Source: JACCQS01 sp963766765 (GTDB lineage: Bacteria; Actinomycetota; Actinomycetes; Mycobacteriales; Geodermatophilaceae). Taken from it: a stretch of DNA of 64,000 nucleotides. The notes beneath the pieces are model-generated. The model worked only from the letters and a program-made list of their open reading frames with translations. It was not told where the DNA came from and ran no database searches. Position numbers and translations under genes: made by a program. Each line of letters begins with the position of its first letter. The first letter of the stretch is position 1. Positions 44,433 through 52,858 of this stretch are shown here, in pieces. The stretch lies in contig CAVYBR010000014.1 of NCBI GenBank assembly GCA_963766765.1, forward strand, positions 310,001 through 374,000, given 5' to 3'.

Positions 44433-45887
44433 GTGAACATGGCTACGTGGAGTGCTCCGACTCCCACGGCTGAATCACTGGGCCGCGTTCATTTCGTGGG
44501 CATCGGCGGGGCTGGCATGAGCGGGATCGCCCGCATCCTCTTGGGTCGTGGCGCTCCGGTCTCGGGCAGTGACGCCAAGGACTCGGCGGTCCTGCTCGGT
44601 TTGCGTGCGCTCGGCGCCCGAGTCAGCGTCGGGCACTCGGCCGACCACGTCCGTGACGTGGACACCGTCGTCTACTCCACGGCGATCCGACCGAACAACC
44701 CTGAGCTGGTCGCCGCTCGGGAAGCTGGGTTGCTGGTGCTACCGCGGGCCGTGGCACTCGCCTCCGTCCTGGTCGGCCGGCGCAGCATCGCCGTTGCCGG
44801 CACCCACGGCAAGACGTCGACCACATCGATGCTCACGGTCGCACTGCAAAACTGCGGGGCCGACCCGTCGTTCGCCATCGGCGGACATCTCAACGAGTCT
44901 GGCTCCAACGCTCACCACGGCAGCGGTGACCTGTTCGTCGCTGAGGCGGATGAGAGCGATGGTTCGTTCCTGCTCCTCTCGCCGTCGGCGGCCATCGTGA
45001 CCAATGTGGATGCCGATCATCTTGACAACTGGGCCGACCTGGCGGCGATCACGGCGGCCTTCGAGCAGTTCGTGGCCACGGTCCGCCCTGGCGGATTTCT
45101 GGTCCTGTGCCGGGATGATCCGGGGGCGCAGAGTCTCGTCGCTGTTGCCGAGGAGTGCGGGGTACGAGTCCGGACGTATGGACGAGGTGAGGGTGCCGAC
45201 CTGCAGCTGACCGATCTGAAGCACGATGCCGGCGGCACCGGGGGAATCACGTATCAGGCGATGCTGGACGGCGCCTCGCTCGGTCGGGTCCAGTTGCACG
45301 TGCCCGGTGAGCACATGGCGCTCAACTCGGCTGCGGCGTTGCTCGCCGGGACCGAACTCGGGCTACCCGCACAGGCGATGATCGACGGTCTCGGCGCCTA
45401 CGCCGGCGTCCACCGCCGCTTCGAGCACATGGGAACCGTTGGTGGCATTCGCGTCTACGACGACTATGCCCATCACCCGACCGAGATCACGGCGCAGCTG
45501 CGGGCAGCGCGCTCGGTAGCCGGCGACGGGCGGCTGATCGTGGCCTTCCAACCGCATCTGTTCAGTCGCACGCGGGCTTTCGCCCAGGAGTTCGGCGTCG
45601 CACTCGGGGCCGCCGATCTCGTCGTCGTCATGTCGATCTTCGCCGCCCGCGAGGATCCGGTCCCCGGTGTCTCCGGTGCGATGGTCGCAAGCCACGTCCC
45701 GTTGCCGGCCGAGCAGGTCCACTTCGAACCTTCCTGGTCGGCGGTCGCCCCGCTGCTGGCTTCCCTCGCCCGGCCGGGGGACCTTGTGTTGACCCTCGGT
45801 GCAGGCGACATCGCGATGATCGGCCGCGAGGTGCTCACCAGCCTGGCCGGCCGGGGGGAACGCTTAGCGGCTGCGGGATCGGCATGA
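44433..45887 (+). CDS. murC: UDP-MurNAc:L-alanine ligase
   Basis: First of the Mur ligases by pathway order, 484 residues. RVHFVGIGGAGMSGIARILL is the UDP-MurNAc Rossmann domain, GTHGKTSTT (Lys127) the ATP loop, and VYDDYAHHPTEITAQLRAAR with QPHLFSRT the C-terminal domain. GTG 44433 has AGCAGG at a suitable distance; ATG 44439 is an alternative that removes two residues. The stop overlaps ftsQ (ATGA). Confidence 0.95.
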   Translation: MNMATWSAPTPTAESLGRVHFVGIGGAGMSGIARILLGRGAPVSGSDAKDSAVLLGLRALGARVSVGHSADHVRDVDTVVYSTAIRPNNPELVAAREAGLLVLPRAVALASVLVGRRSIAVAGTHGKTSTTSMLTVALQNCGADPSFAIGGHLNESGSNAHHGSGDLFVAEADESDGSFLLLSPSAAIVTNVDADHLDNWADLAAITAAFEQFVATVRPGGFLVLCRDDPGAQSLVAVAEECGVRVRTYGRGEGADLQLTDLKHDAGGTGGITYQAMLDGASLGRVQLHVPGEHMALNSAAALLAGTELGLPAQAMIDGLGAYAGVHRRFEHMGTVGGIRVYDDYAHHPTEITAQLRAARSVAGDGRLIVAFQPHLFSRTRAFAQEFGVALGAADLVVVMSIFAAREDPVPGVSGAMVASHVPLPAEQVHFEPSWSAVAPLLASLARPGDLVLTLGAGDIAMIGREVLTSLAGRGERLAAAGSA

Positions 45888-46555
45888 CGAAGCGGCGGGT
45901 CATCAGTGCGGCCGCGGTCGTGCTGGCGATCGCCGGCGGCCTCGGCTGGCTGGTCTTCTACTCCGGCGTACTGGCCCTGAGCACGATCGAGGTCCAAGGG
46001 ACCGACGCACTCTCGGTGGCCACGGTGAAGGAGGTGCTGGCGATCCCGGACGGAACTCCGTTGGCCAGGGTCGACCTGGCAGCTGCAGAGAATGCGCTGG
46101 AGAACATCAGCGCGGTCGAGTCAGCAAGCGTGACGCGAGACTGGCCGAGCACCTTGGTCGTCGAGATCACCGAGCGAAGTGCTGTGGCGGCTGTGGAACT
46201 GGATGGAACGACCTGGCTGGTCGATCGCTTCGGTGTCCGGTTCGCCCAGGTCAGCGAGTTGCCCGAAGGCGTTGTTTCGCTTCGGCTGACCGGATCAGGC
46301 CCGCAGGAGGCAGCAACGACTGCCGCGATCGAGGTTCTCCAAGCCCTGACCGCCGACGTTCGGGCGCTGCTCGTTCAGATCACCGCGTCGAGCCCCACGG
46401 TCATCGAATTGGAACTCACGGAGGGTCGCACGGTGCTGTGGGGCGGGCCCGAGGACTCGGACCGGAAGGGCCAGATCCTCAGTGGCCTGTTGGCCGGCGG
46501 TGTGGCGGGCACGGTGTACGACGTGAGCTCACCGACGTCGGCCGTCGTACGGTGA
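45884..46555 (+). CDS. ftsQ: Cell division protein FtsQ
   Basis: Bitopic divisome protein of 223 residues: short basic cytoplasmic start MTKRR, one membrane helix (VISAAAVVLAIAGGLGWLVF), a POTRA domain (LALSTIEVQGTDALSVATV, then PLARVDLAAAENALENISAV) and the beta domain (WLVDRFGVRFAQV). It is short for actinobacterial FtsQ because the usual long N-terminal tail is missing. Unlike most actinobacteria, ftsZ does not follow directly; a methyltransferase gene is fused to its end by a GTGA overlap. Confidence 0.9.
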   Translation: MTKRRVISAAAVVLAIAGGLGWLVFYSGVLALSTIEVQGTDALSVATVKEVLAIPDGTPLARVDLAAAENALENISAVESASVTRDWPSTLVVEITERSAVAAVELDGTTWLVDRFGVRFAQVSELPEGVVSLRLTGSGPQEAATTAAIEVLQALTADVRALLVQITASSPTVIELELTEGRTVLWGGPEDSDRKGQILSGLLAGGVAGTVYDVSSPTSAVVR

Positions 46556-47376
46556 CGCCCGTGCCCACGTCCACAGACTCCGTTGACCGCTACCTCACGA
46601 GCGGCTCCCGCCAGGTTCGGGGATGGCTGCGTCCCGAGGCTGGGCAGCTCATCGCCGAATTGGTCAGGGGACAGGACGCATCAGGAGCGATCGGGGAGAT
46701 CGGCGTTCATCATGGCAAGCTCTTCGTCCTCCTGGCGCTGTTACGCAACGACGGCGAAGCCGGTCTTGCCGTCGATGTGTTCGAGGAGCAGGACAAGAAC
46801 GTCGACGGGTCCGGCCATGGCGATCGCTTGGCCTTCGAAAACAACCTGACCAGACATGCGGTCGACCAAGGGATCACCATCAAGATGGCCGATTCCAGCA
46901 TGGTCTCGGGAGAGGACCTGATCGCCTGGGCCGGCGGCCCCTTCAAGGTCTTCAGCGTCGACGGTGGACACACCGCTGAGCTGACCGAACACGACCTGAG
47001 CATCGCCGCGCTGGCGCTTGCGCCGGGTGGGTTGCTGATCCTCGACGACTATTTCAATGAGAGCTGGCCCGGGGTCTCCGAGGGCACCAACCGCTTTCTG
47101 ACGTCTCAGCCGGGTGTCGAAGCGGTGGGTTCCGGGCACGGCAAGACGTTCTTCACAGACGCCGAGCATGCTGACGGCTACCGGGCACGGATGGCCGCGA
47201 TCGCCGCCGCCCACGGCTGGCTGTGCACCGTGCAGCCCTTCTTCGGGCGACCGCATGTGATCGTGCGACGGCAGTCTGGGCGGGCCCGCCGGGCCGGGCA
47301 GGTCCGGGGGTTGGGCAAGCGCGTTCCGGGCCTGGCCCCAGCGGTGCGCGCCATCCGCAAGCGGGTGCGGTCGTGA
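46552..47376 (+). CDS. Class I SAM-dependent methyltransferase inserted after ftsQ
   Basis: A 274-residue protein with IGEIGVHHGKLFVLLALL as the SAM loop, VFSVDGGHTAELTEHDL and LAPGGLLILDDYFNESWPG, the pattern of Methyltransf_24-type enzymes that act on small molecules or surface sugars. A basic C-terminal tail (RRQSGRARRAGQVRGLGKRV) is unusual. The acceptor is unknown. GTG start overlaps the ftsQ stop and its own stop overlaps the next gene, so it is embedded in the division operon. A GTG at 46561 is an alternative start. Confidence 0.85.
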   Translation: MTPVPTSTDSVDRYLTSGSRQVRGWLRPEAGQLIAELVRGQDASGAIGEIGVHHGKLFVLLALLRNDGEAGLAVDVFEEQDKNVDGSGHGDRLAFENNLTRHAVDQGITIKMADSSMVSGEDLIAWAGGPFKVFSVDGGHTAELTEHDLSIAALALAPGGLLILDDYFNESWPGVSEGTNRFLTSQPGVEAVGSGHGKTFFTDAEHADGYRARMAAIAAAHGWLCTVQPFFGRPHVIVRRQSGRARRAGQVRGLGKRVPGLAPAVRAIRKRVRS

Positions 47377-47987
47377 CGGCGCCGAGTCAGGGCAACTCGT
47401 CGGACGGGGGCCAGCGCATCAGCCGATTCCCCGTACCGGCGCCGAATGACCTTCCGCCCGACCTCGCCGAGCGGATCGCCGCGGTCGCGGACAAGTCAGG
47501 ATTCGTCCCCAACATCTTCCTGGCGCTGGCCTGGCGGCCGGTCGAGTGGCGGGCGTTCTTCAACTATCACGACGCTTTGATGGACAAGGAGTCTCCAGCT
47601 CTGTCCAAGGCAGACCGCGAACTGATCGTCGTTGCGACCAGTGCCGCAAACGACTGTCTCTACTGCGTGGTCGCGCATGGCGCGATCGTCCGCATTCGGG
47701 CCCGCAGTCCGTACCTGGCGGACCAGGTTGCCGTCGACTGGCGCAAAGCGCCGCTCACCGCGCGGCAGCAGACGATGCTCGAGGTTGCTGTCCTGCTCGC
47801 GACGGACCCGGTAGCTGTGGGGACTCAGCATCTGGCGGAGCTGGCTGCCGCGGGCTTCAGTCAGGACGACATCTGGGACATCGGGTCGATCGCGGCGCTG
47901 TTCGCGCTGTCCAACCGCCTCGCGCATTGGGCCGCGGTGCCGCCGAACGACGAGTTCTACCTGCTCGGCCGGTTGCCGCGGGAATGA
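47373..47987 (+). CDS. AhpD-like / carboxymuconolactone decarboxylase family protein
   Basis: The 204-residue protein has NDCLYCVVAHGAIVRI with the CxxC (Cys95, Cys98) and His102 of AhpD-type disulfide reductases, and LSKADRELIVVATSAANDC just before, matching the peroxidase-related CMD subgroup. It may detoxify peroxides. GTG start overlaps the methyltransferase stop by GTGA and the end overlaps the next gene. Why it sits inside the division cluster is unclear. Confidence 0.87.
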   Translation: MTAPSQGNSSDGGQRISRFPVPAPNDLPPDLAERIAAVADKSGFVPNIFLALAWRPVEWRAFFNYHDALMDKESPALSKADRELIVVATSAANDCLYCVVAHGAIVRIRARSPYLADQVAVDWRKAPLTARQQTMLEVAVLLATDPVAVGTQHLAELAAAGFSQDDIWDIGSIAALFALSNRLAHWAAVPPNDEFYLLGRLPRE

Positions 47988-48424
47988 TGAGTCCCGCCGA
48001 GAGGGAGGGAGCATCGACCGAGCGCCAGCGAGGGAGGAGCGGACCGACCGGTGCGCGCAGCGCACGACGACCAGCGATCGAGCGGTTGCGGGCGCTGTGC
48101 CTGGCCCTGCCCGAGACAACGGAACGACTCAGCCACGGGGAACCCACGTGGTTCGTGCAGGACAAGAAGGTCTTCGTGATGTTCGCCGATCGCCATCATG
48201 ACGACCGGCTCGGATTCTGGTGTGCTGCCCCTCCAGGGGAGCAGGAGGCGCAGGTCAGCGCCCGCCCGTCGAGCTTCTTCCGGCCCCCCTACGTGGGACA
48301 CCGCGGTTGGCTGGGGGTGTGGCTCGACGTCCCGGTCCATTGGAACGAGATCGACGAGATCGTCCGCGAGGCCTATCGGCAGATTGCCCCCAAGCGACTG
48401 CTGGCCACATGGGAAAGCGATTGA
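47984..48424 (+). CDS. MmcQ/YjbR-like protein
   Basis: Product of 146 residues. After a Ser/Arg-rich 30-residue start encoded by a repeat copy (48034-48083), the family part reads LRALCLALPETTERLSHGEP, TWFVQDKKVFVMFADRHHDD and GWLGVWLDV, as in the MmcQ/YjbR fold, a double-wing DNA-binding-like domain of unknown role. Either of two adjacent ATGs (47984 or 47987) may be used. It overlaps both neighbours. Confidence 0.82.
   Translation: MMSPAEREGASTERQRGRSGPTGARSARRPAIERLRALCLALPETTERLSHGEPTWFVQDKKVFVMFADRHHDDRLGFWCAAPPGEQEAQVSARPSSFFRPPYVGHRGWLGVWLDVPVHWNEIDEIVREAYRQIAPKRLLATWESD
48034..48083 (+). repeat. Palindromic repeat inside the MmcQ/YjbR-like gene (copy B)
   Basis: GAGGAGCGGA, then TGCGCGCAGCGCA and AGCGATCGAG in the same order as copy A at 19369-19419. 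It encodes part of the non-conserved N-terminus. Confidence 0.5.
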
Positions 48425-48936
48425 TGCTCATCGTCTTTGCCGGGCTTCCAGGAGTCGGCAAGACCACGCTTTCCCAGCTCCTGGCTGAGCGCCAGCGCGC
48501 GTCCTACGTTCGCGTCGACGCGGTCGAATCCGGGCTGCTCGCGGCTGGGGTCGTATCCGATCAGGCGGCGATCGGCACCGCCGGTTACGTGGTCGCCAAC
48601 CGCGTGGCCGAGAGCTGCCTACGGGCCGGCCTGGACGTGGTGGTTGACGCGGTGAATCCGGTCGAAGCGGCGCGCGAGGGGTGGCGGGCGCTGGCCAACG
48701 AATACAACGCCGAGCTGCTCTTCGTCGAGGTCGTGTGCTCCGATCCTGACCGGCATCGCCGACAGGTCGAGGAACGCGTGACCGACCTGGCCGGGTGGAC
48801 GCAGCCGGATTGGCAGGCGGTGCTGGATCGCGAGTACGAGCCCTGGCAGGGGCCTCGGCTAGTGATCGACAACGTCGGTGACCCCGAGCTGTCCGTCAAC
48901 ACGATCCTCGGACGCGCGCACTCCAGGACGAGCTAG
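48424..48936 (+). CDS. P-loop kinase-like ATPase
   Basis: A 170-residue AAA_33-type nucleotide-binding protein: MLIVFAGLPGVGKTTLSQLL with Lys13 as the Walker lysine, then VRVDAVESG and GLDVVVDAVNPVEAAREGWR, the pattern of small-molecule kinases or chloramphenicol-phosphotransferase-like proteins. Substrate unknown. ATG 48424 overlaps the previous stop (TGATG). An ATG at 48409 would add five residues. It ends the four-gene block after ftsQ. Confidence 0.86.
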   Translation: MLIVFAGLPGVGKTTLSQLLAERQRASYVRVDAVESGLLAAGVVSDQAAIGTAGYVVANRVAESCLRAGLDVVVDAVNPVEAAREGWRALANEYNAELLFVEVVCSDPDRHRRQVEERVTDLAGWTQPDWQAVLDREYEPWQGPRLVIDNVGDPELSVNTILGRAHSRTS

Positions 48937-48967
48937 ATCTGGTGGTTGCCTCGCGCCTGACCCGCCG

Positions 48968-49348
48968 TCAGGACTCGCCGTGCCGCCAGAACGAAAGTCC
49001 GCACTCCTCGCAGGATTCGAAGGACTGGGGCCCCCACACGAACTCGTCGCAGGCCGTCATGTCGTTGGGGTCGTGGTATTCGAAGAAATGACCCGCCGAC
49101 GCGAGTTCCTCCAACTGCAGGGCGATGACCTCGGCCGGCCGGAACCGCCCCGACCAGAATGCATCCTTCGCCGTGGCCAGCAGCAGGGCAGCGCCGCCGT
49201 CCTCCATCATGGGATTCAGGTGGTAGCCGGCGGCGGTCAGCGCCTCCAGCTGGTGCCTGGTCACCTGGGCAGGAGCCACACGACCGGTGCGCAAGGTCGC
49301 TTTCGTCGCCTCCAGCATCACCTCGGCTGGTGTCGGCGGCTCGGTCAC
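48968..49348 (-). CDS. Hypothetical protein on the opposite strand before ftsZ
   Basis: A 126-residue acidic protein with two repeats of a helical pattern (RTGRVAPAQVTRHQLEALTA and SGRFRPAEVIALQLEELASA) and a C-terminal SCEECGLSFWRH that could bind zinc. The internal duplication suggests two similar small helical units. The family was not recognised. It is the only minus-strand gene in the dcw cluster and its start lies 217 bases from that of ftsZ, with which it shares an intergenic region. Confidence 0.65.
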   Translation of the reverse strand: MTEPPTPAEVMLEATKATLRTGRVAPAQVTRHQLEALTAAGYHLNPMMEDGGAALLLATAKDAFWSGRFRPAEVIALQLEELASAGHFFEYHDPNDMTACDEFVWGPQSFESCEECGLSFWRHGES

Positions 49349-49511
49349 GGCGTTAGCTTGCTACGCGGGGTACGTCCGCGCCACTACCGCCCACCCTGTG
49401 GTGGAGGGGTAGCGCCCCCTGTGCTCGCAACGTCTGAGAAAGTGCGTGATCCTCGGCGCGCCTTGTCGGCCGAGCAGGCACCGCGCCCTTACCGTTTCAG
49501 GAGCCGACAGG

Positions 49512-49540
49512 TTGACATAACTATAAGCCTTCAGTAGAGG
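49512..49540 (+). promoter_or_regulatory. Candidate ftsZ promoter
   Basis: TTGACA (49512-49517) and TAGAGG (49535-49540) with a 17-base spacer, followed by AAGGGGAG seven bases before the GTG of ftsZ. The region 49349-49565 separates ftsZ from the upstream block, so an own promoter is expected; the -10 is a weak match. Confidence 0.5.
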
Positions 49541-49565
49541 GTAAGACTGTAAGGGGAGCGGCACC

Positions 49566-50726
49566 GTGACACCTCCACACAACTATCTAGCCGTGATCAA
49601 GGTGGTCGGGATCGGTGGCGGAGGCGTCAACGCCGTCAACCGGATGATCGAGGTCGGCCTCAAGGGCGTCGAGTTCATCGCCATCAACACCGATGCGCAG
49701 GCGCTCCTCATGAGCGATGCCGACGTCAAACTCGACGTCGGGCGTGAGCTCACCCGGGGCCTCGGCGCCGGCGCCCTGCCCGAGGTCGGTCGCAAGGCTG
49801 CTGAGGATCATCGGGAGGAGATCGAGGAGGTGCTCAAGGGTGCCGACATGGTCTTCGTCACGGCAGGCGAAGGCGGCGGCACCGGCACCGGGGGTGCGCC
49901 GGTCGTCGCGAGCATGGCGCGCAAACTCGGTGCACTGACCATCGGTGTCGTGACCCGGCCGTTCTCCTTCGAGGGCAAACGTCGGGCCACGCAGGCCGAG
50001 CAGGGCATCGAGGAATTGCGCAACGAGTGCGACACCCTGATCGTCATCCCCAACGATCGGCTGCTGCAGCTCGGAGACCGCAACGTCAGCGTCATGGACG
50101 CATTCCGGACTGCCGATCAGGTGTTGCTCTCCGGTGTGTCTGGCATCACCGACCTGATCACCACGCCGGGCCTGATCAACCTCGACTTCGCCGATGTCAA
50201 GGCGGTCATGTCCGGAGCCGGCTCGGCGCTGATGGGCATCGGCAGCGCCCGCGGGGACAACCGCGCTCTGGCCGCAGCCGAGCAGGCAATTGCCAGCCCA
50301 CTCCTCGAAGCCTCGATGGAGGGCGCGCACGGAGTGCTCCTGTCCATCTCGGGTGGGTCTGACCTCGGGCTCTTCGAGATCAATGAGGCTGCCTCGCTCG
50401 TCGCGGACGCCGCGCACCCCGACGCCAACATCATCTTCGGCGCGGTCATCGATGACGCACTTGGCGACGAGGTCCGGATCACCGTGATCGCAGCCGGCTT
50501 CGACACGGGCACACCGACGTACAAGAAAGCCGCACCTGCAGTGGCCGACGACGGTAGCTCGGTGCCACCGCACGCGGCATTCAACGGCTCGTCGACCTAC
50601 GGCGGCCGCGAATTCGTCACCCCGGAACCGTCGGTACCCGTCCCGGTGCCTGCGGGCGTGTCCAGTCGGCCGCTGGCCGCCGAGGACTTCGACGACGACC
50701 TCGACATTCCGGAGTTCTTGCGCTGA
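49566..50726 (+). CDS. ftsZ: Cell division GTPase FtsZ
   Basis: Tubulin-like protein that forms the division ring, 386 residues. VVGIGGGGVNAVNRMI is the N-terminal nucleotide fold, GGGTGTG (103-109) the tubulin signature, and NLDFADVKAVMSGAGSALMG contains the T7 loop that completes the active site. The linker is short and the tail DFDDDLDIPEFLR is the conserved C-terminal peptide that binds SepF and FtsW. GTG start with a good ribosome site; a candidate promoter lies upstream. Confidence 0.97.
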   Translation: MTPPHNYLAVIKVVGIGGGGVNAVNRMIEVGLKGVEFIAINTDAQALLMSDADVKLDVGRELTRGLGAGALPEVGRKAAEDHREEIEEVLKGADMVFVTAGEGGGTGTGGAPVVASMARKLGALTIGVVTRPFSFEGKRRATQAEQGIEELRNECDTLIVIPNDRLLQLGDRNVSVMDAFRTADQVLLSGVSGITDLITTPGLINLDFADVKAVMSGAGSALMGIGSARGDNRALAAAEQAIASPLLEASMEGAHGVLLSISGGSDLGLFEINEAASLVADAAHPDANIIFGAVIDDALGDEVRITVIAAGFDTGTPTYKKAAPAVADDGSSVPPHAAFNGSSTYGGREFVTPEPSVPVPVPAGVSSRPLAAEDFDDDLDIPEFLR

Positions 50727-51454
50727 CCGACAGCACAAAGGCCGCTGCGAAGGCCAAGGTCCGCCGGGTCGTCACCTCCCGAGAAGGTGGCACCAGCCAG
50801 GCCCCGTACGACACGTTCAACCTCGGTATGCACGTCGGGGATGCGGCCGAGACCGTCTCAGCCAATCGACGTCGGCTGGCTGCGGGGCTGGGGATGGAGG
50901 TCGGCTCCCTTGCCTGGATGAATCAGGTCCATGGTGATCAGGTGACCGTGATCGGATCCGCGCCGCCGGTGGATCCGCCGGCCAGCGACGCCCAGGTCAC
51001 GGCGACCCTGGGTGTGGCGCTCGTCGTCATGGTGGCTGACTGTGTGCCGGTCCTGCTCGCCGATCCGGAGGCCCGGGTCGTAGGCGCAGCGCACGCGGGC
51101 CGGGAAGGTGTTCGCCGGAATGTGGTCGCCCGCACGGTCGAAGCCATGGTCTCGCTGGGAGCAAGCCCGATCGGCATCGACGTCCTCCTCGGCCCGGCGA
51201 TCTGCGGGAGCTGCTACGAGGTGTCCCAAGAACTCGTGGATCAGGTCGAGGCAGTCGCCCCGGGCGGTGCGGGGCGCAGTCGCACCGGGGCACCCTCGCT
51301 GGATCTACGGGATGCCCTCGCTGGTCAATTGGCCGGCCTCGGCGTGCAGCGGGTGGTCAGTGATCCACGGTGTACCGCCGAAGACCCCATGCTGTTCAGC
51401 TATCGCCGAGACGGAGTCACCGGTCGGCAGGCAGGGGTCATCTGGCTGGCATGA
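50723..51454 (+). CDS. pgeF: Polyphenol oxidase / purine nucleoside phosphorylase (YfiH family), probable CTG start
   Basis: A 243-residue zinc enzyme of the laccase-domain (YfiH) family; relatives act on purine nucleosides or correct L-Ser mis-incorporation in peptidoglycan precursors. Metal ligands are His70 in NQVHGDQV, Cys107 in VADCVPVLL and His124 in AAHAGREG. The first ATG (50828) would cut off VRRVVTSREGGTSQAPYDTF, which is conserved. No ATG, GTG or TTG exists in frame before it. A CTG at 50723 overlaps the ftsZ stop as CTGA and has GGAG eight bases upstream, so it is chosen. Confidence 0.87.
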   Translation: MTDSTKAAAKAKVRRVVTSREGGTSQAPYDTFNLGMHVGDAAETVSANRRRLAAGLGMEVGSLAWMNQVHGDQVTVIGSAPPVDPPASDAQVTATLGVALVVMVADCVPVLLADPEARVVGAAHAGREGVRRNVVARTVEAMVSLGASPIGIDVLLGPAICGSCYEVSQELVDQVEAVAPGGAGRSRTGAPSLDLRDALAGQLAGLGVQRVVSDPRCTAEDPMLFSYRRDGVTGRQAGVIWLA

Positions 51455-52179
51455 GCGAACCTCAAGGGTCCAGCGCGGCGCAGCGCCTCGAGGCCCTCCG
51501 TGCTCGAATCGTGGCAGCGTGCGCCGAGGCCGGGCGGGATCCACGTGAGATCACCGTTGTGGCTGTGAGCAAGGGGGTGCCGGCGCAGCGGGTGGCCGAG
51601 ATGCTCGCCCTCGGCGTCGCCGACCTCGGGGAGAACAAGGCTCAGGAGGCCGCGGCCAAAGCCGCCGAGGTCTCGGCCATGGCACCCACCCTTGTCCCGC
51701 GGTGGCACTTCATCGGGCAGTTGCAGCGGAACAAGGCGCGCAGCGTTGCCGAGTTCGCATCGATGGTCCACTCAGTGGATCGCGAGGGCCTGGTCACGGC
51801 GCTGGACCGGGCCTGCGCCCAGCGCATGGATCCGCTCGATGTGCTCGTACAACTCGACCTCGATCCTGACCCTGATCCGAACCGCGGTGGTGCGCGCCCC
51901 GAGGACCTGTCGGCCTTGGCAGAGGCGATTCTGGGCGCCGACCATCTGCGGTTGCGTGGGGTGATGACGGTCGCGCCGCCGCACTCAGACGCGCGGACAT
52001 CCTTCGACCGGCTGGTCGGGTATTCGGCGTCGCTGCAAGCGATCCAGCCGTCGGCGACCGTCATCTCGGCAGGTATGAGTGACGACCTCGAGGCGGCAAT
52101 CTCGGCCGGGGCCACGCACGTGCGTGTCGGAACGGCCTTGTTCGGGGCGCGGAAGCTAGCCTCCGAACACCGGACTTGA
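51451..52179 (+). CDS. yggS: PLP homeostasis protein YggS
   Basis: A 242-residue pyridoxal-phosphate-binding TIM-barrel protein without known catalysis that controls free PLP and amino-acid pools. VVAVSKGVPAQRV contains the PLP lysine (Lys41); DLGENKAQEAAAKA, WHFIGQLQRNKARSVA and ISAGMSDDLEAAISAGATHV are family motifs. Its ATG overlaps the pgeF stop. Position between ftsZ and sepF is standard in Gram-positives. Confidence 0.95.
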   Translation: MSEPQGSSAAQRLEALRARIVAACAEAGRDPREITVVAVSKGVPAQRVAEMLALGVADLGENKAQEAAAKAAEVSAMAPTLVPRWHFIGQLQRNKARSVAEFASMVHSVDREGLVTALDRACAQRMDPLDVLVQLDLDPDPDPNRGGARPEDLSALAEAILGADHLRLRGVMTVAPPHSDARTSFDRLVGYSASLQAIQPSATVISAGMSDDLEAAISAGATHVRVGTALFGARKLASEHRT

Positions 52180-52240
52180 GCGGCAAGCGGTTCAGGGCCG
52201 CGTGGTGTGAGCGGAGATCGCGAAGAGAAGGGCAGTCCCG

Positions 52241-52786
52241 ATGGCCGGAGCCATGCGCAAGATGGGCGTTTATCTCGGTCTCGTCGAGGACGACGAGCGG
52301 GCCGACTACGACCCATATGCCGAAGATGCCTATGACGCGTACGACGGCTACGACGACGATGTCCCCGGGCACCGCGGCGCGTCGGCGGATCTCGACCACG
52401 GCAGGCCCGCCCGGCGGTCAGCGATCCCTGCGGTTCCCGGTGGCGCAGTAGCAGCGTCGAGCGGCGTGGCGCTACGCGATCGGCCGAACTCGGCATCCCA
52501 TGCCTCGGAATACCGAATCACGACCCTGCACCCACGCACGTACAACGAGGCCCGGACGATTGGCGAACATTTCCGCGACGGTGTTCCCGTGATCATGAAC
52601 CTCAGCGAGATGGACGATTCAGATGCAAAACGGCTGGTGGATTTCGCCGCCGGGCTCTCCTTCGGTCTGCGAGGTAGCATCGAGCGGGTCACGAACAAGG
52701 TCTTCCTGATTTCACCGCAGAATGTGTCCGTCACGGCTGAGGACAAGGCGCGGCTCAAGCAGAATGCGTTCTTCAACCAGAGTTGA
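52241..52786 (+). CDS. sepF: Cell division protein SepF
   Basis: Membrane anchor of FtsZ, 181 residues. The amphipathic N-terminus (MAGAMRKMGVYLGLVED) binds the membrane; an acidic linker full of Asp and Tyr follows (DYDPYAEDAYDAYDGYDDD); the C-terminal domain (YNEARTIGEHFRDGVPVIMN, then KRLVDFAAGLSFGLRGSIER) polymerises into rings and binds the FtsZ tail. ATG 52241 follows AGAAGGG. Confidence 0.95.
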   Translation: MAGAMRKMGVYLGLVEDDERADYDPYAEDAYDAYDGYDDDVPGHRGASADLDHGRPARRSAIPAVPGGAVAASSGVALRDRPNSASHASEYRITTLHPRTYNEARTIGEHFRDGVPVIMNLSEMDDSDAKRLVDFAAGLSFGLRGSIERVTNKVFLISPQNVSVTAEDKARLKQNAFFNQS

Positions 52787-52858
52787 CGAGCATGAGCTGA
52801 CGCTGTTCAGCGTTGCTGGAGGACCGCCCACCTACTTCCGCAAGGGGCGCGCAGAGCA

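Noticed and set aside
49379..49420. Terminator-like hairpin upstream of ftsZ
   Set aside because: The CTACC...GGTAG pairing is imperfect with bulges and not clearly placed after a gene.
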